The notes: generated from the sequence alone by a model not told the origin. 64,000 nucleotides of DNA from Chromobotia macracanthus (GCA_036877525.1 JAZGTH010000107.1:1917501-1981500); one strand, 5' to 3'. Shown: positions 40,201-50,345, numbered from the stretch's first letter. Made by a program: numbers and translations.

Positions 40201-43200
40201 CACACCCAAACAACCATCTAATCCTAAAATTAATGTTTATGTACAGTAACTGCCTCAAACACATTGGAAAACACCTTTGTAATTAAGCATGAGAGTGTGA
40301 TTAAATCATGTTTTAATATGTGGTGTCTGGTGTTATGCATAGGGAACTAGGTGAATCATTTGTTTCGATTAATTGAAACATGCTAAATTAAAAGGAGTCA
40401 TGAGCCCCCTGTTTATCATTAATCCCACATTAACATATGTTCAGGTGCAATCAACTGTGCAATCAACTTTATAACTGTTGATATATTTGCAGTATGCTCA
40501 TAAATCTGTGTTGGGTTTGTTTTCTCAGTTTGCTTAATGTTAAGACGCAAAGTAACTAAGCAATGGTTATTGCTGGATTTGTTTTATAACTGTACAATGC
40601 TGTAATATGCTGGCAGATGGAACCAGCTGGATCTAGCCATAGTTCTGCTCTCTATCATGGGGATCACACTGGAAGAGATCAAGATGAATGCGGCACTGCC
40701 CATCAACCCCACCATCATCCGCATTATGAGGGTGCTGAGGATAGCCAGAGGTATTACAGCTACATTATTTTTCAACAAAGTTGCTTTGTGTCTCCAATTA
40801 CACTGAAATGAGTTTTCTGAGGAATTTTTGTGCCATAACTTTTAGATAAGTTAAGTATGTGGGAATCTTAATTTGCTTTGCCTACAGTACTGAAGCTTCT
40901 GAAGATGGCTACTGGCATGAGATCATTGCTGGACACAGTGATGCAGGCTTTACCACAGGTACAGTAACTAATGTTGTGTGTGTACAGTATATAAATACAT
41001 ACACTTACTATGTATGTACATAAGTGGTAAGTATATGGGTATACAGGACTATATACATGTAACTGTTTTAGAGGGTTATAGATGTACTGCACAACTGCAT
41101 TTGTTTGGACTGGTAAAGCATGGGGGAGGACATAGACGAAGTTGAAGAGAAAGTATCTATAGCACAATGCTACTTTCCTTGACTGATTGTTTAATAACAT
41201 ACTGGTACTCTTTAGGTGGGAAATCTGGGCTTGCTGTTTATGCTGCTGTTCTTCATTTATGCAGCACTTGGCGTGGAGCTTTTTGGGAAACTAGGTCAGT
41301 GCTGCAATCCTGCACACTTTTTCACGCAGAGCTCACCATTTCACAGTTTGAGCAGCTTTGCTCTAACTTAGCTGCCATTTTCATTTTTAGGTCAGAAATG
41401 CTTAAAAGTGTTCTCTAAGGGCATGTTTCCCTCAGTTTTAATGCTCTCCTTAGACTACAGTACTGTCATAATGGGAGAAGGACTTAAATTAGCTCAGTAG
41501 ATCTTTGGATCCTACCTCTGCAATATCAGTTTACTTGACAGCCCCTAGGCTGAAAGTGACATTTCTGTGCTACTTATGTGTCCCAGTGAGAGATCTGAGC
41601 CTCTGGAACAGGAATGACAAGATTATGCTTTCTTTTAAAGGCCAAGCCCTAGAATTATTTTCATTAGCCTTCAACTTTCAAATCAATGGTAATTATTGTG
41701 TCAGTTAATGTCTCATTTGCTTTGTTATCTTCACTTTAAGCAACGCTATCATGCAGTGATAAAATAAGAGTTTACATTAGCTACACTTTCTGTATGTACT
41801 TGTCAAATCATTGTATCCCAATATTTTAAATCTAGAATGTAATGACAACAACCCATGTGAAGGACTAAGTCGACATGCTACATTTGAGAATTTTGGAATG
41901 GCCTTTTTAACGTTATTCAGAGTGTCAACGGGGGACAACTGGAATGGCATAATGAAGGTACTACAATGCTAGTTTCACCAAAGATTAGTTTCACTGAACT
42001 GTTTTAAGATGAGTGGTGTAGTTGTATTTTCCTTGGTTACGGTCGCTAACATGTTGTGTATGTATAGGACACTCTGCGGGAGTGCACACCAGAAGAGAAG
42101 CACTGCCTCAGCTACCTGCCCCTGGTCTCCCCCATCTACTTTGTCACTTTTGTGCTAATAGCTCAGTTTGTGCTGGTCAACGTGGTGGTGGCTGTACTGA
42201 TGAAGCACCTGGAGGAGAGCAACAAAGAAGCTAAAGAAGATGCAGAAATGGACGCTGAGATCGAAATGGAGATGGAAATGGCTCGGCGGCTTAGCAATGT
42301 TTCAGCAACAAGCTCCTCTGGGCCTGAAGGCAGAGCAACTTATGTAGGACCACATCCAGAGTCACCTGGACAGGTAAACAAATCTTAATTGCCTGAATGA
42401 CAGAAAAAATATTAAAATTAATTAAAAACAGGGTCTGCACAGCGTTACATGTTTTTAAGGGTTAGAAAAATGTATTCTAACAGGCACAAGAAATAGAAGA
42501 CGACACTTTCCTATTATCCCTATATATTGTACAAAGAACAGCCATACACGCATTAAACATTGTTCCACTTGTTCTCTCTGTTTACTTTAGCAATTATTGT
42601 GCACCATTAACTCTATAAGGAGCAGCCTAAGTTAGCTGCAGGCAACAAAATTGCATTTGTTTTTTATTGGGTGCTGAGAAAATATGCTGAGAGGATGTGG
42701 ACAGTGAGACGTGTAGCTCTGTGGGATGGCCAGGAACATTTGTTACCCCCCATGGGCCACTCTGGCAAGGAGTCTATTTGCTTTGTCAGCTGCGGTGAGC
42801 CAGTGAATGAACCTGGCCAGCTTGACTCTAGGTGTTTATGGGTTTGTGAGTATGAATTTGTATGTATGAAGGCATATAAAAAATAAACAGAAATACATTT
42901 GTCTTTTACAGGATGAGAGAATGCAACGAACTCCAAAGAATTTGCTCTCTCCGCAGAAAATGTCAGTGTCAAGAATGCATTCTTTGCCCAATGACAGCTA
43001 CATGTTTCGCCCTCTAAGGCCAGCGAGTGCACCATATCCACTAGAAGAGGCAGAATCAAGTCAGGGGTACCTTGAATTAGGTAATAAAGACTTGGAGATC
43101 ATGACCTTCTATAAATTACTAGTGTATTATTTGTACGTAGTTTATAGAAAGTGTAAACTCTCCTTTGCTATAGGCTCCATTACCTCGGTTCACTCCCAGC

Positions 43201-44435
43201 CATGTGAAGGCTTTTCCCTGCTCCAGGTCCCTGGTGTTCCTCCCCATTCCCAGTTATACAACTGTCTCCCTAAGATTCCCCCTCCCAAGCCCTCTCCAAC
43301 CCATAGCATAGGCAGGACTTTACGAAGACAGGTATATTCTTGCTTGTTCTACGCATATCATTTGCAAGTATAAATGTTCTTAACAACTTGCAGGCTATTC
43401 TTTCATATTGTGCTTTATTTATTGTTTCAGGAGGCAATAAAAAATGACTGCATCGATGTGCAAGGTTCTGACTCCAAAAACAATCTAGACAGACAGGCAG
43501 GGAAAATCACAGGCATCTTCAAGCTTCCTGTTCCACGGATCTCTGGCACCAACAGCTCCCAGGGATCACCTTTGCTACCACCACGTGGACACGCACCCAG
43601 CGTCTGTACCTTCCAGCAGCCCCACAGCCAGCACAATATCCCTTCTCGACCTCCCAGCCAGGCCAGCAGCAGTAGAAGCACCACCCCCAGTGGCTCAATG
43701 TTTGACTCAGCTGATCTAACAGATGATGAGGTCTGCCACATCAACAGCACAGCACGGCTGTGGGCAGGGGTTCAGACAGAAGCACGAAGTCACTCTCTGT
43801 CTCCGTACGCCACCTCAGGGACACTGCTTCCAATCCTGGTGAAGAATTGCAGCAGTGCTGCCAACTTAGCCGAGATAGGCATCAAAGATAAAGACCTGAA
43901 GAAGTGCTTCATGGTGGACACAGAGGGTTTTCTGGAAAAACCCTACAGTACAGATGACCATCGCAGGCACTCAATTGAGATTTGCCCTTCGGTAGACAAT
44001 GAGGTATTTGGTCAAGAACTGGGTGAAAAGAGGCATGCTCCGATGCGTGGACAGTCTCTGCACATTCCTAGGAAGAAAAAGATGAGCCCTCCTTGCATCT
44101 CCATAGAGCCCCCATTTGAATTGAAGGGCCCTGCTTCTCTTGCATCCATTAAAAAGCTGTCAGAAAGTAGCATGTTACTGCGAAGGAGGACACCATCCTA
44201 TGACCTGGCCCTGCAGCGGGACTCTCTGGATTTGCCAGAGAACCAGCTGTCTACCCAGCCGCTCATCAAAGTAGAGCGTCACCCATCTCACTGTGCTGAG
44301 TATCTGTCCCTACCACACCCTGTCCCCATGAGCGGCCTGTCAGGCATTCTGTGTGAAAGCACACAGCCACCTCCCTTTGACAGCAGATTTGAGGAATCCA
44401 CAGACTTCAGCTCTGTAAGCAGAACAGCCCAATAA
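15398..44435 (+). CDS. cacna1i: T-type voltage-gated calcium channel alpha-1 subunit (Cav3.3-like), 33 exons, 5' partial
   Basis: Pore-forming subunit of a low-voltage-activated calcium channel in the plasma membrane, with four repeats of six membrane segments. Exons: 15398-15509, 16416-16549, 16904-17001, 18724-18883, 19864-20179, 22153-22245, 22355-23132, 24832-25187, 30404-30555, 30701-30886, 31037-31154, 31898-32053, 32739-32826, 33235-33443, 33697-34074, 35024-35124, 35207-35324, 35446-35514, 35597-35781, 36106-36232, 36379-36504, 36695-36784, 36904-37096, 38952-39103, 39216-39325, 40617-40750, 40888-40958, 41216-41294, 41836-41957, 42068-42373, 42912-43080, 43174-43331, 43431-44435. Phases agree at every junction and give 2215 residues plus stop. 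The pore loops read TLEGW, TQEDW, CKDGW and TGDNW, the EEDD signature of T-type channels. Cav3.3 rather than Cav3.1 or 3.2 is favoured by NPHKGA in domain I, TPMPTPKSS in the II-III linker, PNDSYMFRP and KKKMSPPCIS in the tail. The start codon and about 80 residues lie upstream of the window. Paralog choice is from remembered family sequences. Confidence 0.9.
15617..15856. mobile_element. Possible Tc1/mariner-like MITE in intron
   Basis: The left end CAGTGGTCCCTAAAAG (15617-15632) is roughly the inverse complement of the right end CTTTTTTGGCCACTG (15842-15856). 'gtccaaatactttt' just before the right end is typical of Tc1-like terminal repeats in fish. About 240 bases with no coding capacity. 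Confidence 0.45.
17268..17308. repeat. Two-copy tandem repeat
   Basis: 'agttaagtcctctccac' occurs twice in tandem with a spacing of about 20 bases, inside the intron between exons 3 and 4 of cacna1i. Confidence 0.7.
18330..18470. repeat. 'gttgctaaggtgttctgagtgg' dispersed repeat, copy 1
   Basis: Diverged copy carrying 'gtggttgctaaggtgttctg' and 'attgctgtgcagttgctagg'. The same family occurs at about 25650-25810 and 54810-54970. Lies in the intron upstream of exon 4 of cacna1i. Confidence 0.65.
20205..20258. repeat. SINE-like 3' tail
   Basis: 'gacgtctgctaaatgactaa' followed by 'atgtaaatgtaatg' matches the conserved tail shared by many fish SINE-type repeats. Lies just after exon 5 of cacna1i. 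Confidence 0.55.
22355..25187 (+). CDS. cacna1i: cacna1i exons 7-8: IS6 end, I-II linker, IIS1
   Basis: Exon 22355-23132 (778 bp) begins with [24 protein letters not shown], the end of IS6 and start of the I-II linker. The proximal linker (EPGSCYEE to KVKRRASRIYHGW) corresponds to the region known in Cav3 channels as the gating brake. It is followed by a basic patch (SKRRKKV), a Gly-rich run and a His/Gln-rich stretch (about 22619-22740). Exon 24832-25187 holds a Cys motif (CSYCARA), an acidic stretch (DSDCSRSEGDVVYEF), then IVDSKYFSRGIM and IIS1 up to IEYHEQ. The linker is the least conserved part, so Cav3.1 versus Cav3.3 cannot be settled from it alone: CSYCARA also resembles Cav3.1. Confidence 0.88.
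23500..23700. repeat. Cypriniform-type dispersed repeat
   Basis: 'tttcaaacctttgtgagttt' followed by 'gtggaacacaaaaggagatg' and 'gaaagtgaatgtggatgg' matches the carp/minnow repeat that reads 'aaacctgtatgagtttctt...gaacacaaaagaagata...aaagtgaatgg'. Lies in the intron after exon 7 of cacna1i. Confidence 0.65.
25650..25810. repeat. 'gttgctaaggtgttctgagtgg' dispersed repeat, copy 2
   Basis: Begins 'cctatgcaaaacgcaccatc', then 'gctatgtgattgctaaggtg' and 'gagtgattgctaggtggtta'. Longest of the three copies; lies in intron 25188-30403. Confidence 0.65.
27845..27875. repeat. (TAG)n microsatellite
   Basis: About ten GTA/TAG units. They produce artificial open frames on both strands (poly-Ser and poly-Leu). 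Confidence 0.95.
27950..28095. repeat. tRNA-related SINE remnant
   Basis: 'catccaaagtgacttgcagt' followed by 'tttcctgggaactaaaccca' and 'gccatgctctactaactgagc' resembles a widespread cypriniform repeat with a tRNA-like segment ('gggaatcgaaccca', then 'gctctaccactgagcca'). No intact tRNA gene. Confidence 0.55.
30404..32053 (+). CDS. cacna1i: cacna1i exons 9-12: repeat II
   Basis: Exon 30404-30555 starts PEELTDILEISN and carries IIS2-IIS3 (KNPYNIFDGIIVVI). Exon 30701-30886 carries IIS4 ([23 protein letters not shown]) and most of IIS5. Exon 31037-31154 carries ILGMHLFGCKF and PDRKNFDSLLWAIVTVFQ. Exon 31898-32053 starts ILTQEDWN, with the pore glutamate of repeat II, and carries IIS6 to LVEGFQAE. 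All sites are GT-AG with matching phases. Confidence 0.94.
32110..32239. mobile_element. Short non-autonomous element (MITE) with 12-bp perfect terminal inverted repeats
   Basis: TCTGTCCCAAAT at 32110-32121 is the exact reverse complement of ATTTGGGACAGA at 32228-32239. 130 bases, no coding capacity. 'tgtcccaaat' ends are common on small hAT-like elements of fish, which is an inference here. Confidence 0.6.
32266..32330. repeat. 16-bp perfect inverted repeat with near-palindromic centre
   Basis: ACACCTTTGGTTTCTT (32266-32281) and its exact reverse complement (32315-32330). Between them 'tgtgcatacatatgcaca' (32299-32316) is itself almost self-complementary. Starts 26 bases after the 32110-32239 element. 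Confidence 0.75.
32739..35124 (+). CDS. cacna1i: cacna1i exons 13-16: II-III cytoplasmic linker
   Basis: Exon 32739-32826 (GDANKSDADEEKRS), exon 33235-33443 (ELKMYSLMMSANGHVD, then HTAATPMPTPKSS and ESRRGSG), exon 33697-34074 (SRRSSWNSLGRAPSLKR, then GERESLLSGEG) and exon 35024-35124 (YKPQWC, then YLFSSQN before IIIS1). Rich in Ser/Arg patches of the kind kinases use. Two donors here are weak: GTTACT after 32826 and GTATAA after 33443. The phase across each junction is nevertheless exact, and the TPMPTPKSS and GRAPSLKR blocks match my recollection of Cav3.3. Confidence 0.88.
34400..34485. repeat. SINE-like 3' tail, second copy
   Basis: 'cactttggataaaagtgtct' followed by 'tccaaatatgtaaatgtaaa' is the same tail family as 20205-20258. 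Lies in the intron between exons 15 and 16. Confidence 0.55.
35207..37096 (+). CDS. cacna1i: cacna1i exons 17-23: repeat III and start of III-IV linker
   Basis: Exon 35207-35324 IIIS1 (FDYVVLVFIFLNCITIALERP); 35446-35514 IIIS2; 35597-35781 IIIS3 and IIIS4 (RVLRLLRTLRPLR); 36106-36232 S4-S5 and IIIS5 (VISRAPGLKLVVETL); 36379-36504 extracellular loop (LFKGKFYNCEGLDTKNITN, with an N-glycosylation sequon); 36695-36784 pore with the repeat III aspartate in CKDGW and GLDAVGVDQQ; 36904-37096 IIIS6 (FFVLNMFVGVVVENFHKC) and a highly charged EEEEARLREEKR stretch. Two introns, 35125-35206 and 35515-35596, are only 82 bp. Exon 21 is easy to miss because other frames are open across it. Confidence 0.94.
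37097..38951 (+). other. cacna1i: Intron in the III-IV linker of cacna1i
   Basis: 1.9 kb, donor GTAAGG, acceptor AACAG. If not spliced, the frame runs ten further residues to a TAG at 37123-37125, ending the protein after repeat III. No other exon was recognised. Confidence 0.8.
38952..42373 (+). CDS. cacna1i: cacna1i exons 24-30: repeat IV and proximal C-terminus
   Basis: Exon 38952-39103 gives QQRPYYADYSPAR and IVS1 (HYLDLFITCIICINVVTMS); 39216-39325 IVS2; 40617-40750 IVS3-S4 (WNQLDLAIVLLSIMGITLEE, then RIMRVLRIAR); 40888-40958 rest of IVS4 (VLKLLKMATGMRSLL); 41216-41294 IVS5; 41836-41957 pore with the repeat IV aspartate in STGDNWNGIMK; 42068-42373 IVS6 (FVLVNVVVAVLMKHLEESNKEA) and an acidic/Met-rich helix (DAEMDAEIEMEMEMA). 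Phases agree throughout. Confidence 0.94.
39326..40616 (+). other. cacna1i: Intron between cacna1i exons 25 and 26
   Basis: 1.3 kb with donor GTATTG. The only notable content is the 40-bp-arm inverted repeat at 40049-40141. Confidence 0.8.
40049..40141. repeat. Long hairpin: 40-bp inverted repeat, 13-base loop
   Basis: Left arm 40049-40088 starts CCGCCATTTTGTTTGCATCA. Right arm 40102-40141 ends TGATGCAAACAAAATGGCGG. The arms match at about 36 of 40 positions, with the outer 20 perfect. Likely a foldback/MITE element; the RNA would form a long stem. Confidence 0.9.
42912..44435 (+). CDS. cacna1i: cacna1i exons 31-33: distal C-terminal tail and stop
   Basis: Exons 42912-43080, 43174-43331 and 43431-44435. 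Motifs that point to Cav3.3: VSRMHSLPNDSYMFRPLRP, SVHSQP, TDDEVCHINSTA, FLEKPYSTDDHRRHSIE and KKKMSPPCISIEPP. The reading frame closes with TAA at 44433-44435. A good donor-like GTAAGC lies at about 44415, some 20 bases before the stop. Remembered mammalian Cav3.3 tails run several tens of residues further, so an additional downstream splice cannot be excluded. Confidence 0.9.
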
Positions 44436-46265
44436 GGGACATCAAAAGAGAAATATGGGTGGCTTTAGCCAAATTTTACCCTCTGCACACAAGAGTGTGG
44501 CAACTAGTTGAACAGGGGACATCAACCTCTTTCTGTAGCCAAAGTTTTCTTTTTCAAATGTAATAGCATCATGAAAGCCAGCCAGAAATGGCAACCAATC
44601 CTAGTGAGGACAGCTTTTGATCTTGTGATCGGGCAAGGTGTTGAACATGGGATATGCAATTTCAGGTTTCCAAATGGAACTCTGGTTCTTATTTTAATCC
44701 CAGTGCTCAATCACATTGATTTGAGTTCAGGATGTGTAGTGTTATTTATCATCTGTATAATATTTGTCAGTCTTTCCTCTCTTCGTCATAAGCATTGCTA
44801 ATGTTTTCTGTAAAGACAGAGTATACAGATTAAAAAGACTTTTAAGAGCTGTACATGTTATGTACTTTATTGACTCATAATGTGTAAATAGAGAACATAT
44901 TGTATTAGTGAAGAAACAAGCTCTATTCATATGCACATATTTTTTATAGAGATATATAATGTTTTTTGCACATATCAATTTGAATTGTCCTCTGTCGTCT
45001 TCTTGTGAATGTACATTTTTTAATCGAATAGCTGTGGGATCAATTATTGTCTGTTTAGGCCTACTGATATTGAGATGATCTTTATTTTTCTATTGGGAGG
45101 AGGGATGTGTCATTATATACATCCAATGAGAACCAAACTGATCTGTAGCCTGAGTGCAATACGCTATAAATGTTTCTGTAAGTTTTCCCAGTTAGGATAT
45201 TCCATTTTTATATAGCCAGTAATGTGCATCTCACATACACAACCCTTTACCATACTCAGGTTCATCTCAAAATGTACTTTAAGATTTCCACTACACTCTA
45301 CAATTATAACCTGATTTCACAGTAACATAACCTACTTTAACATTTTTGTGGCCCCTGGCTGTTGCATGTGAAGGACAGAGTAATTCAATTGTAAATGTGC
45401 TCTTGTTCCGTTTCTCCAAATGTTAAAAATGTTTTACTGTCATAGGAGAAGACTAAGAGAGTTGATATAAGCACGTCTTATTTTTTGATTTATTGACCTT
45501 TGAAATGGCGCTTTTCAGATTTGTGCCTGAAGCAAAGATTGAGGCAATGGTTTAATAAAAGGAAAACAAAAGTATGTTTTTAAGATGGTATCATTTATGT
45601 ATAGTTAAACTAAGCCACTGTGTTTTGGCAAAATCACAGATAAATAATACAGTTCACAATTACATATCCAGTGTCATCAATGTGTCACCTCAGTTTCAGA
45701 TTTAAAATAGTTGATGCAGCTTTTGTGCTGTGATAATTTACTATTTTCCTCAATTCTGAATTTCCTCAAAAGATGAAGCAGGAAAAGTTGCATGTTTTTG
45801 AGAGGTTTAGAAATACAAAACAGGATGTTTTTTGAAGTTTTTAATATTTCGATTTTCTGAAATTTTACATTTGTAGACTTATTAATTGCATTGGGATGTA
45901 ATTACAAGGTATTCCTCTTTGTAGAAGTGAGTAAACCCATTTATTGTTGAATAATGCAATCGTAAATGAATCTATGTTGAGATGAGTGCAAGAAATTCAG
46001 CAAAAATTATGATAAACATATGTACTCTGACTGACAACATCAATTTAATATTGGACTTTGAGACTAATGTGTGCAGTGTCCACATTTGTTGCAGGATTGT
46101 TGAGTTTTTTTAGTTGCTATTGAATAAATGATCTGTGTGGACAGTATAATGCTTAAAGTGTTTCACTTTGAGCATGTGGTCATTCTTGGCTATTTATTAA
46201 TGAGCTTTTGCCTAAGACAGCTTAATGTTCCTCAACCCTTCAATAAATAAACACAGCATTTTCTT
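44436..46265 (+). other. cacna1i: Probable cacna1i 3' UTR
   Basis: No coding signal follows the stop. AATAAA hexamers on the plus strand lie at 45554-45559, 46123-46128 and 46242-46247. The last two fall just before an A/T-rich stretch and are the most plausible polyadenylation signals. The 3' end is inferred, not observed. Confidence 0.5.
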
Positions 46266-48096
46266 TAAGCTTTCATGATGACAGTCATTTTTCTGTCTTC
46301 TTTCTACTCTCTTTTAGAACCAGAACTTTCTGTCTGCAATAATTTTTATGTTGGGTTTTGATATGACTCAGTTGATAAACAAGAAGTGTTTGAAAGGCTG
46401 TGGAACTGTATTGTATTACCTTTTATTCTGTAATGATCACAACTAATCTAAGGAATAGTCTCTATCATCTACAGATAAATCTTTTTATTGCAAAAGATGT
46501 GTCATTTATTTCTTAGACTATTCCAACAATTCTATCAGAAATCTGTTCTATTTTAATACATTAAACTGTCATAAAATGTTTATTCAACTAAATTAACATT
46601 TGTCTTGTTTCTGTAGTGTCAGATATTGAGGGGGGTAAGATCAGAACCAATAGTTAATTCAGACCAAGCAACCTTCAAATAGTTAAATGTCTTGTTTAAA
46701 TGCAACATGAACAGGGATATCAATGCAGCAACTCCATTATTTCATGTATGTAGATTTGAACCCAGGCTAGTCTTATGTCCAGTGTTTTAATAACATGTTT
46801 AAAAAAGTAATACTTGTCTGTCACATTTACAAAGCAATGGTTCTGTTTTTATGCCTACAGCAATACTTTAAGGCTGTATGTTTATGCACAAAAACATGTT
46901 TTATCTTTAATTTACCCCCATATTGACTTAAAACAGTAAGACTTGCTTATGAAGACATCAAAAGATGTGTTGAACAAAGTTGAGGCTGATCTTTTTTCAC
47001 ACATCAGTGATTATAAGCTCTGAAAATGAGACGAGTATAATACAAACAGTCCATATTAATTTTCTAAAGCCGTTCTTCAAAATGTGCCAATTCTTTAAAA
47101 ACATTTTTATTCACTCAGTAAAGTAAAATTACGAGAGTTGTTACTATTAATAAATAATAAAAAAATATTGTTCTTGAAACAACGTGTGAAACTATATTAA
47201 TTTCTCCTTTTGATGACAATGGCGTCATTTATTGACAACAACAGTAATAACTGCCATTTTGGCGCCAACTATAAACAATTTAAATTATAAACTGAATTTT
47301 GTTGTGGTTTAGTGAGTTATTTAGTACTTACCTGCAGGGTTATATGCAAATAATCAATAATAATAGTATAAAACTCAATAGTAAGATATTAAAACTTAAA
47401 TACTTTTCAGAAAGCAGCATATAGGGGATTGTTGGCAAAAAGCAGCGCCGTGCCTAACAACTCCCCTTGGCAGTTCTCAGTTTACTTTAAACCACGCCTT
47501 CTTAGGGCTTATTGCTTTAATTAAAAAGTTATGCCATACGCCTGACAAGGGTTCAAAAATATAATGCCATTCATAAAAAATATTATTCTTTCGCCATGCA
47601 ATGAAGCTCTTCAGCAACATTAAAACGCAGTGGCGCAGTAATACTAATGTGATGAGGTCACATATATGTATATAGAGTAATTTGCAGCCAATCATAATCA
47701 AGGACCGGAACTATTAGTTTTATAATATCGCTGTTGCTCGTGTGGAGTTTCGGCGCCACCTGCCGGACTGAGACGAACATACACACGGAGAAATGAACGG
47801 AACTATATAGTTACAATAACAATGTTTCACACGGAACTGATAGTGTGGTTGTACCGTAAGGTCGGAAGGCGAAGCGCTTTTAAATATATCTGATGTAAAA
47901 TTAATACATTGGGAAATATAAATGCATGTCGCAGATCGTACTGCTGACTGCTACCGATTTTGTCCAGAAAAGTTCATTCGTGGTTTGGGGTTGCTGTAAA
48001 TCAAGCATTACGTTTGTCATTTTAAAGTAACTACTAGTAGAAAAAAGGGATATCGGTTTAGCAGAAGAGAGAAATGATCTAAGGAAGACGACGCAG
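46266..48096. other. Intergenic region between cacna1i and ccdc97
   Basis: No coding frame recognised. 47252-47265 reads GCCATTTTGGCGCC, and about 47740-47790 is locally GC-richer ('ttcggcgccacctgccgg'), which may be the ccdc97 promoter/5' UTR. No TATA box stands out. Proposed promoter only. Confidence 0.4.
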
Positions 48097-48594
48097 ATGT
48101 GGGGTGAAATAGAGCCGTGCACCAGACCCAGTGAGCGTCAAAGCATTGACTGCTATGGGACAGATGCGAGATCCCCAGACTCTCCTAAGGTAAGATGTCA
48201 TTATAAACCAGCTCATGTAAATCTATAAATGAGTCAAACTTCGTGTGTATCTCTGTTGACATTGCTCTCTGAAGCAGAAGACACATCTTTGGGGGGAACC
48301 GTGCACCAATCCAAAAGCGTGTCACAACACAAACAGCTCTGAGACTGTGCCAAGATGCCAAGGTTCTCCAGATATACAAGCAGAGGTAATCGTCATAGAT
48401 ACTTGCTCAGCTCATATAAATCTGTGAATGCCATTAACCACACCACTATATGATGTTATATATAGCAGAAGCCTAAATTGTCGGGTGGAATTGAGCCATG
48501 CACCAAAAGCCCTGTAAATAAAGATGTCATGGATGGTCAGAACAGTGGTAGCATAGGGACAGTCGAAGATGGCCCTGACTCTCCAAATGCAAAG
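48097..48594 (+). CDS. ccdc97: ccdc97 exons 1-3: triplicated N-terminal unit
   Basis: Exons 48097-48189, 48278-48385 and 48469-48594 are all phase 0 at internal boundaries (31, 36 and 42 codons). They carry a repeated motif: WGEIEPCT, WGEPCT and SGGIEPCT, each followed by a run ending SPDSPK, GSPDIQAE or GPDSPNAK. The following introns are also alike. Because each unit is phase 0, copies can be skipped without frameshift. Confidence 0.85.
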
Positions 48595-50345
48595 GTATCA
48601 TTTTAGACTTGGGCTCAGTTCAAATAAATTTTTAAATCATTCTAGCCATGTAGCTCTCCCTGTTGACACTTCTTGCTTTTCTTAGGATGAACCATCCAGC
48701 TGTGTCAATGCAATGATAGAGGCTATAGCAGCCAGTGGGAGTCCAGTAAAAAGCCAGCAGCTGGGAGAACCAGATCTAACTCTGGAGGAGAGGAAAGAAC
48801 TCTTAATGGATCAGTACAAATCCAAACCCTTAGTCTTTCTAGAGCGTTATCAGGCCCATATGAAGCCAGAACACACAGACGCATTCTCTCATTTGAGTAA
48901 TGACTGCAGGGCGCAGTATTACTGCAAGGAAATTCAGAAACGGACATCTGGGACAATCAATCGAACAAGAGTTCGTAACCATCGCTACGCAGCTCTCCGT
49001 GCACTCCAGAAGGGTATGCACAGTGTTTTTTGATTCCTAGGCTGTTTTTCTAATACAAACATTTTTAAACACCTCCTTTATGATTGGCCAGCCTCAGTGT
49101 TTAATGTAATTTGCACTGTCTTTAATCAGGATGGGCCAACTAAATACTAAATAGACATTGATTTTTAAACATGTAAGGTTGTATGCTAATGTGCTCATGG
49201 TAGTGATCTTAGTAGCATGCATGAGTTTTGCATGATCTGTTGTGGTCTGAGTTAGACTTGTGAACATTTAAGTGTGAATGTTTAAACTTTATTTCAGAAA
49301 AGCAGGGAAAAATCCATGACATGGTACCTTTAACAGAATGTGAACTCAAGCAATGCGTATGAAAAGAATAGCTTGTTGTGTTACTTAGAAGGTACTTTTC
49401 CCCTCACTCAGCATCTTTGTCTCTCGGCAGAGGGCCAGTACTTCAGTGAGGAGCAGATGCGCATACGAGATCCACTGTTGTACGAGCAGTATATCGGGCA
49501 GTACTTGAGTGAAGAGGAGATCCTGGAGCGCTCAGAGGAGAACATGAGGAATGGCTCAGGGGGACTTGCTGACCTGCTTATCAGCTCCTACCAGGAGAAA
49601 CTGATCCAGAACCGCCTGGAGGAGGAGCAGGAGAGGGAGCAGTGTGCAGAGGAGGAGTCTGAGGAGGAAGGTGAGGGATCTCACTGAATGAATCATAACA
49701 GCTATTCTGTTAAGAACTGTTTGATGGTTGAATCCATATCTGTGGTTTAGACTGCAATGAGCACAGACAGGCAGAGTGGGAGCCAAATGCGGATGAGAAA
49801 GCCATGCTGAGAGAAGAATTCTTGAGCCAAATGCATCAGCGATTCCTGGATGGCAAGGATGACTTCAACTACAGGTTAAACACTTGTACCTTTGCATCTG
49901 GTCTTGTTCTGTATTGACCACCACCATTTTCATCAAGCTCATCATTTTTCACAGTGAAGAATTTCACATTCACATTTTTCTTTCTGAGCCAGCAATTAAA
50001 AGAACTACCCCCAATGTAATTCAAGCCAATTGCACCATTGTATTAAAATATTAATATACCAAAAATATAAATATTTTTGGCACCAAAATATTAATATTCA
50101 ATAAAATTTAATATTAACTGCAAACTGTAATATTACAATTGCAATTTAATATAAAATTTAATATTGTTTATTGCTGATATTTTAGCTCTAAAATGACTGA
50201 ATTATATCCATATTTACTTTGCAGTGAAGTGGATGAGAATCCAGATTATGATAACCTGGACATTGTAAATCGTGATGCAGAGGAGCATTACTTTGATGAA
50301 GATGATGATGATGAGGAGGAGGAGGAGGAAGATATGATGCAGTAG
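48097..50345 (+). CDS. ccdc97: Coiled-coil domain-containing protein 97-like, complete, 7 exons
   Basis: Exons 48097-48189, 48278-48385, 48469-48594, 48686-49013, 49431-49670, 49751-49874 and 50225-50345, 379 codons plus TAG. Human CCDC97 is about 343 residues; the extra length is in the N-terminus. Family blocks: KPLVFLERYQAHMKPEH, RTRVRNHRYAALRALQKGEG, YFSEEQMRIRDPLLYEQYIGQYL, FLSQMHQRFLDGKDDFNYSEVDENPDYDNLDIV and a strongly acidic C-terminus (Asp/Glu run before MMQ). The ATG at 48097 is the only one in its frame after an upstream stop at 48028-48030. Human CCDC97 has been associated with the SF3B part of the spliceosome; function in this species is inferred. The first three exons are tandem copies of one unit (see findings). 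Confidence 0.9.
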
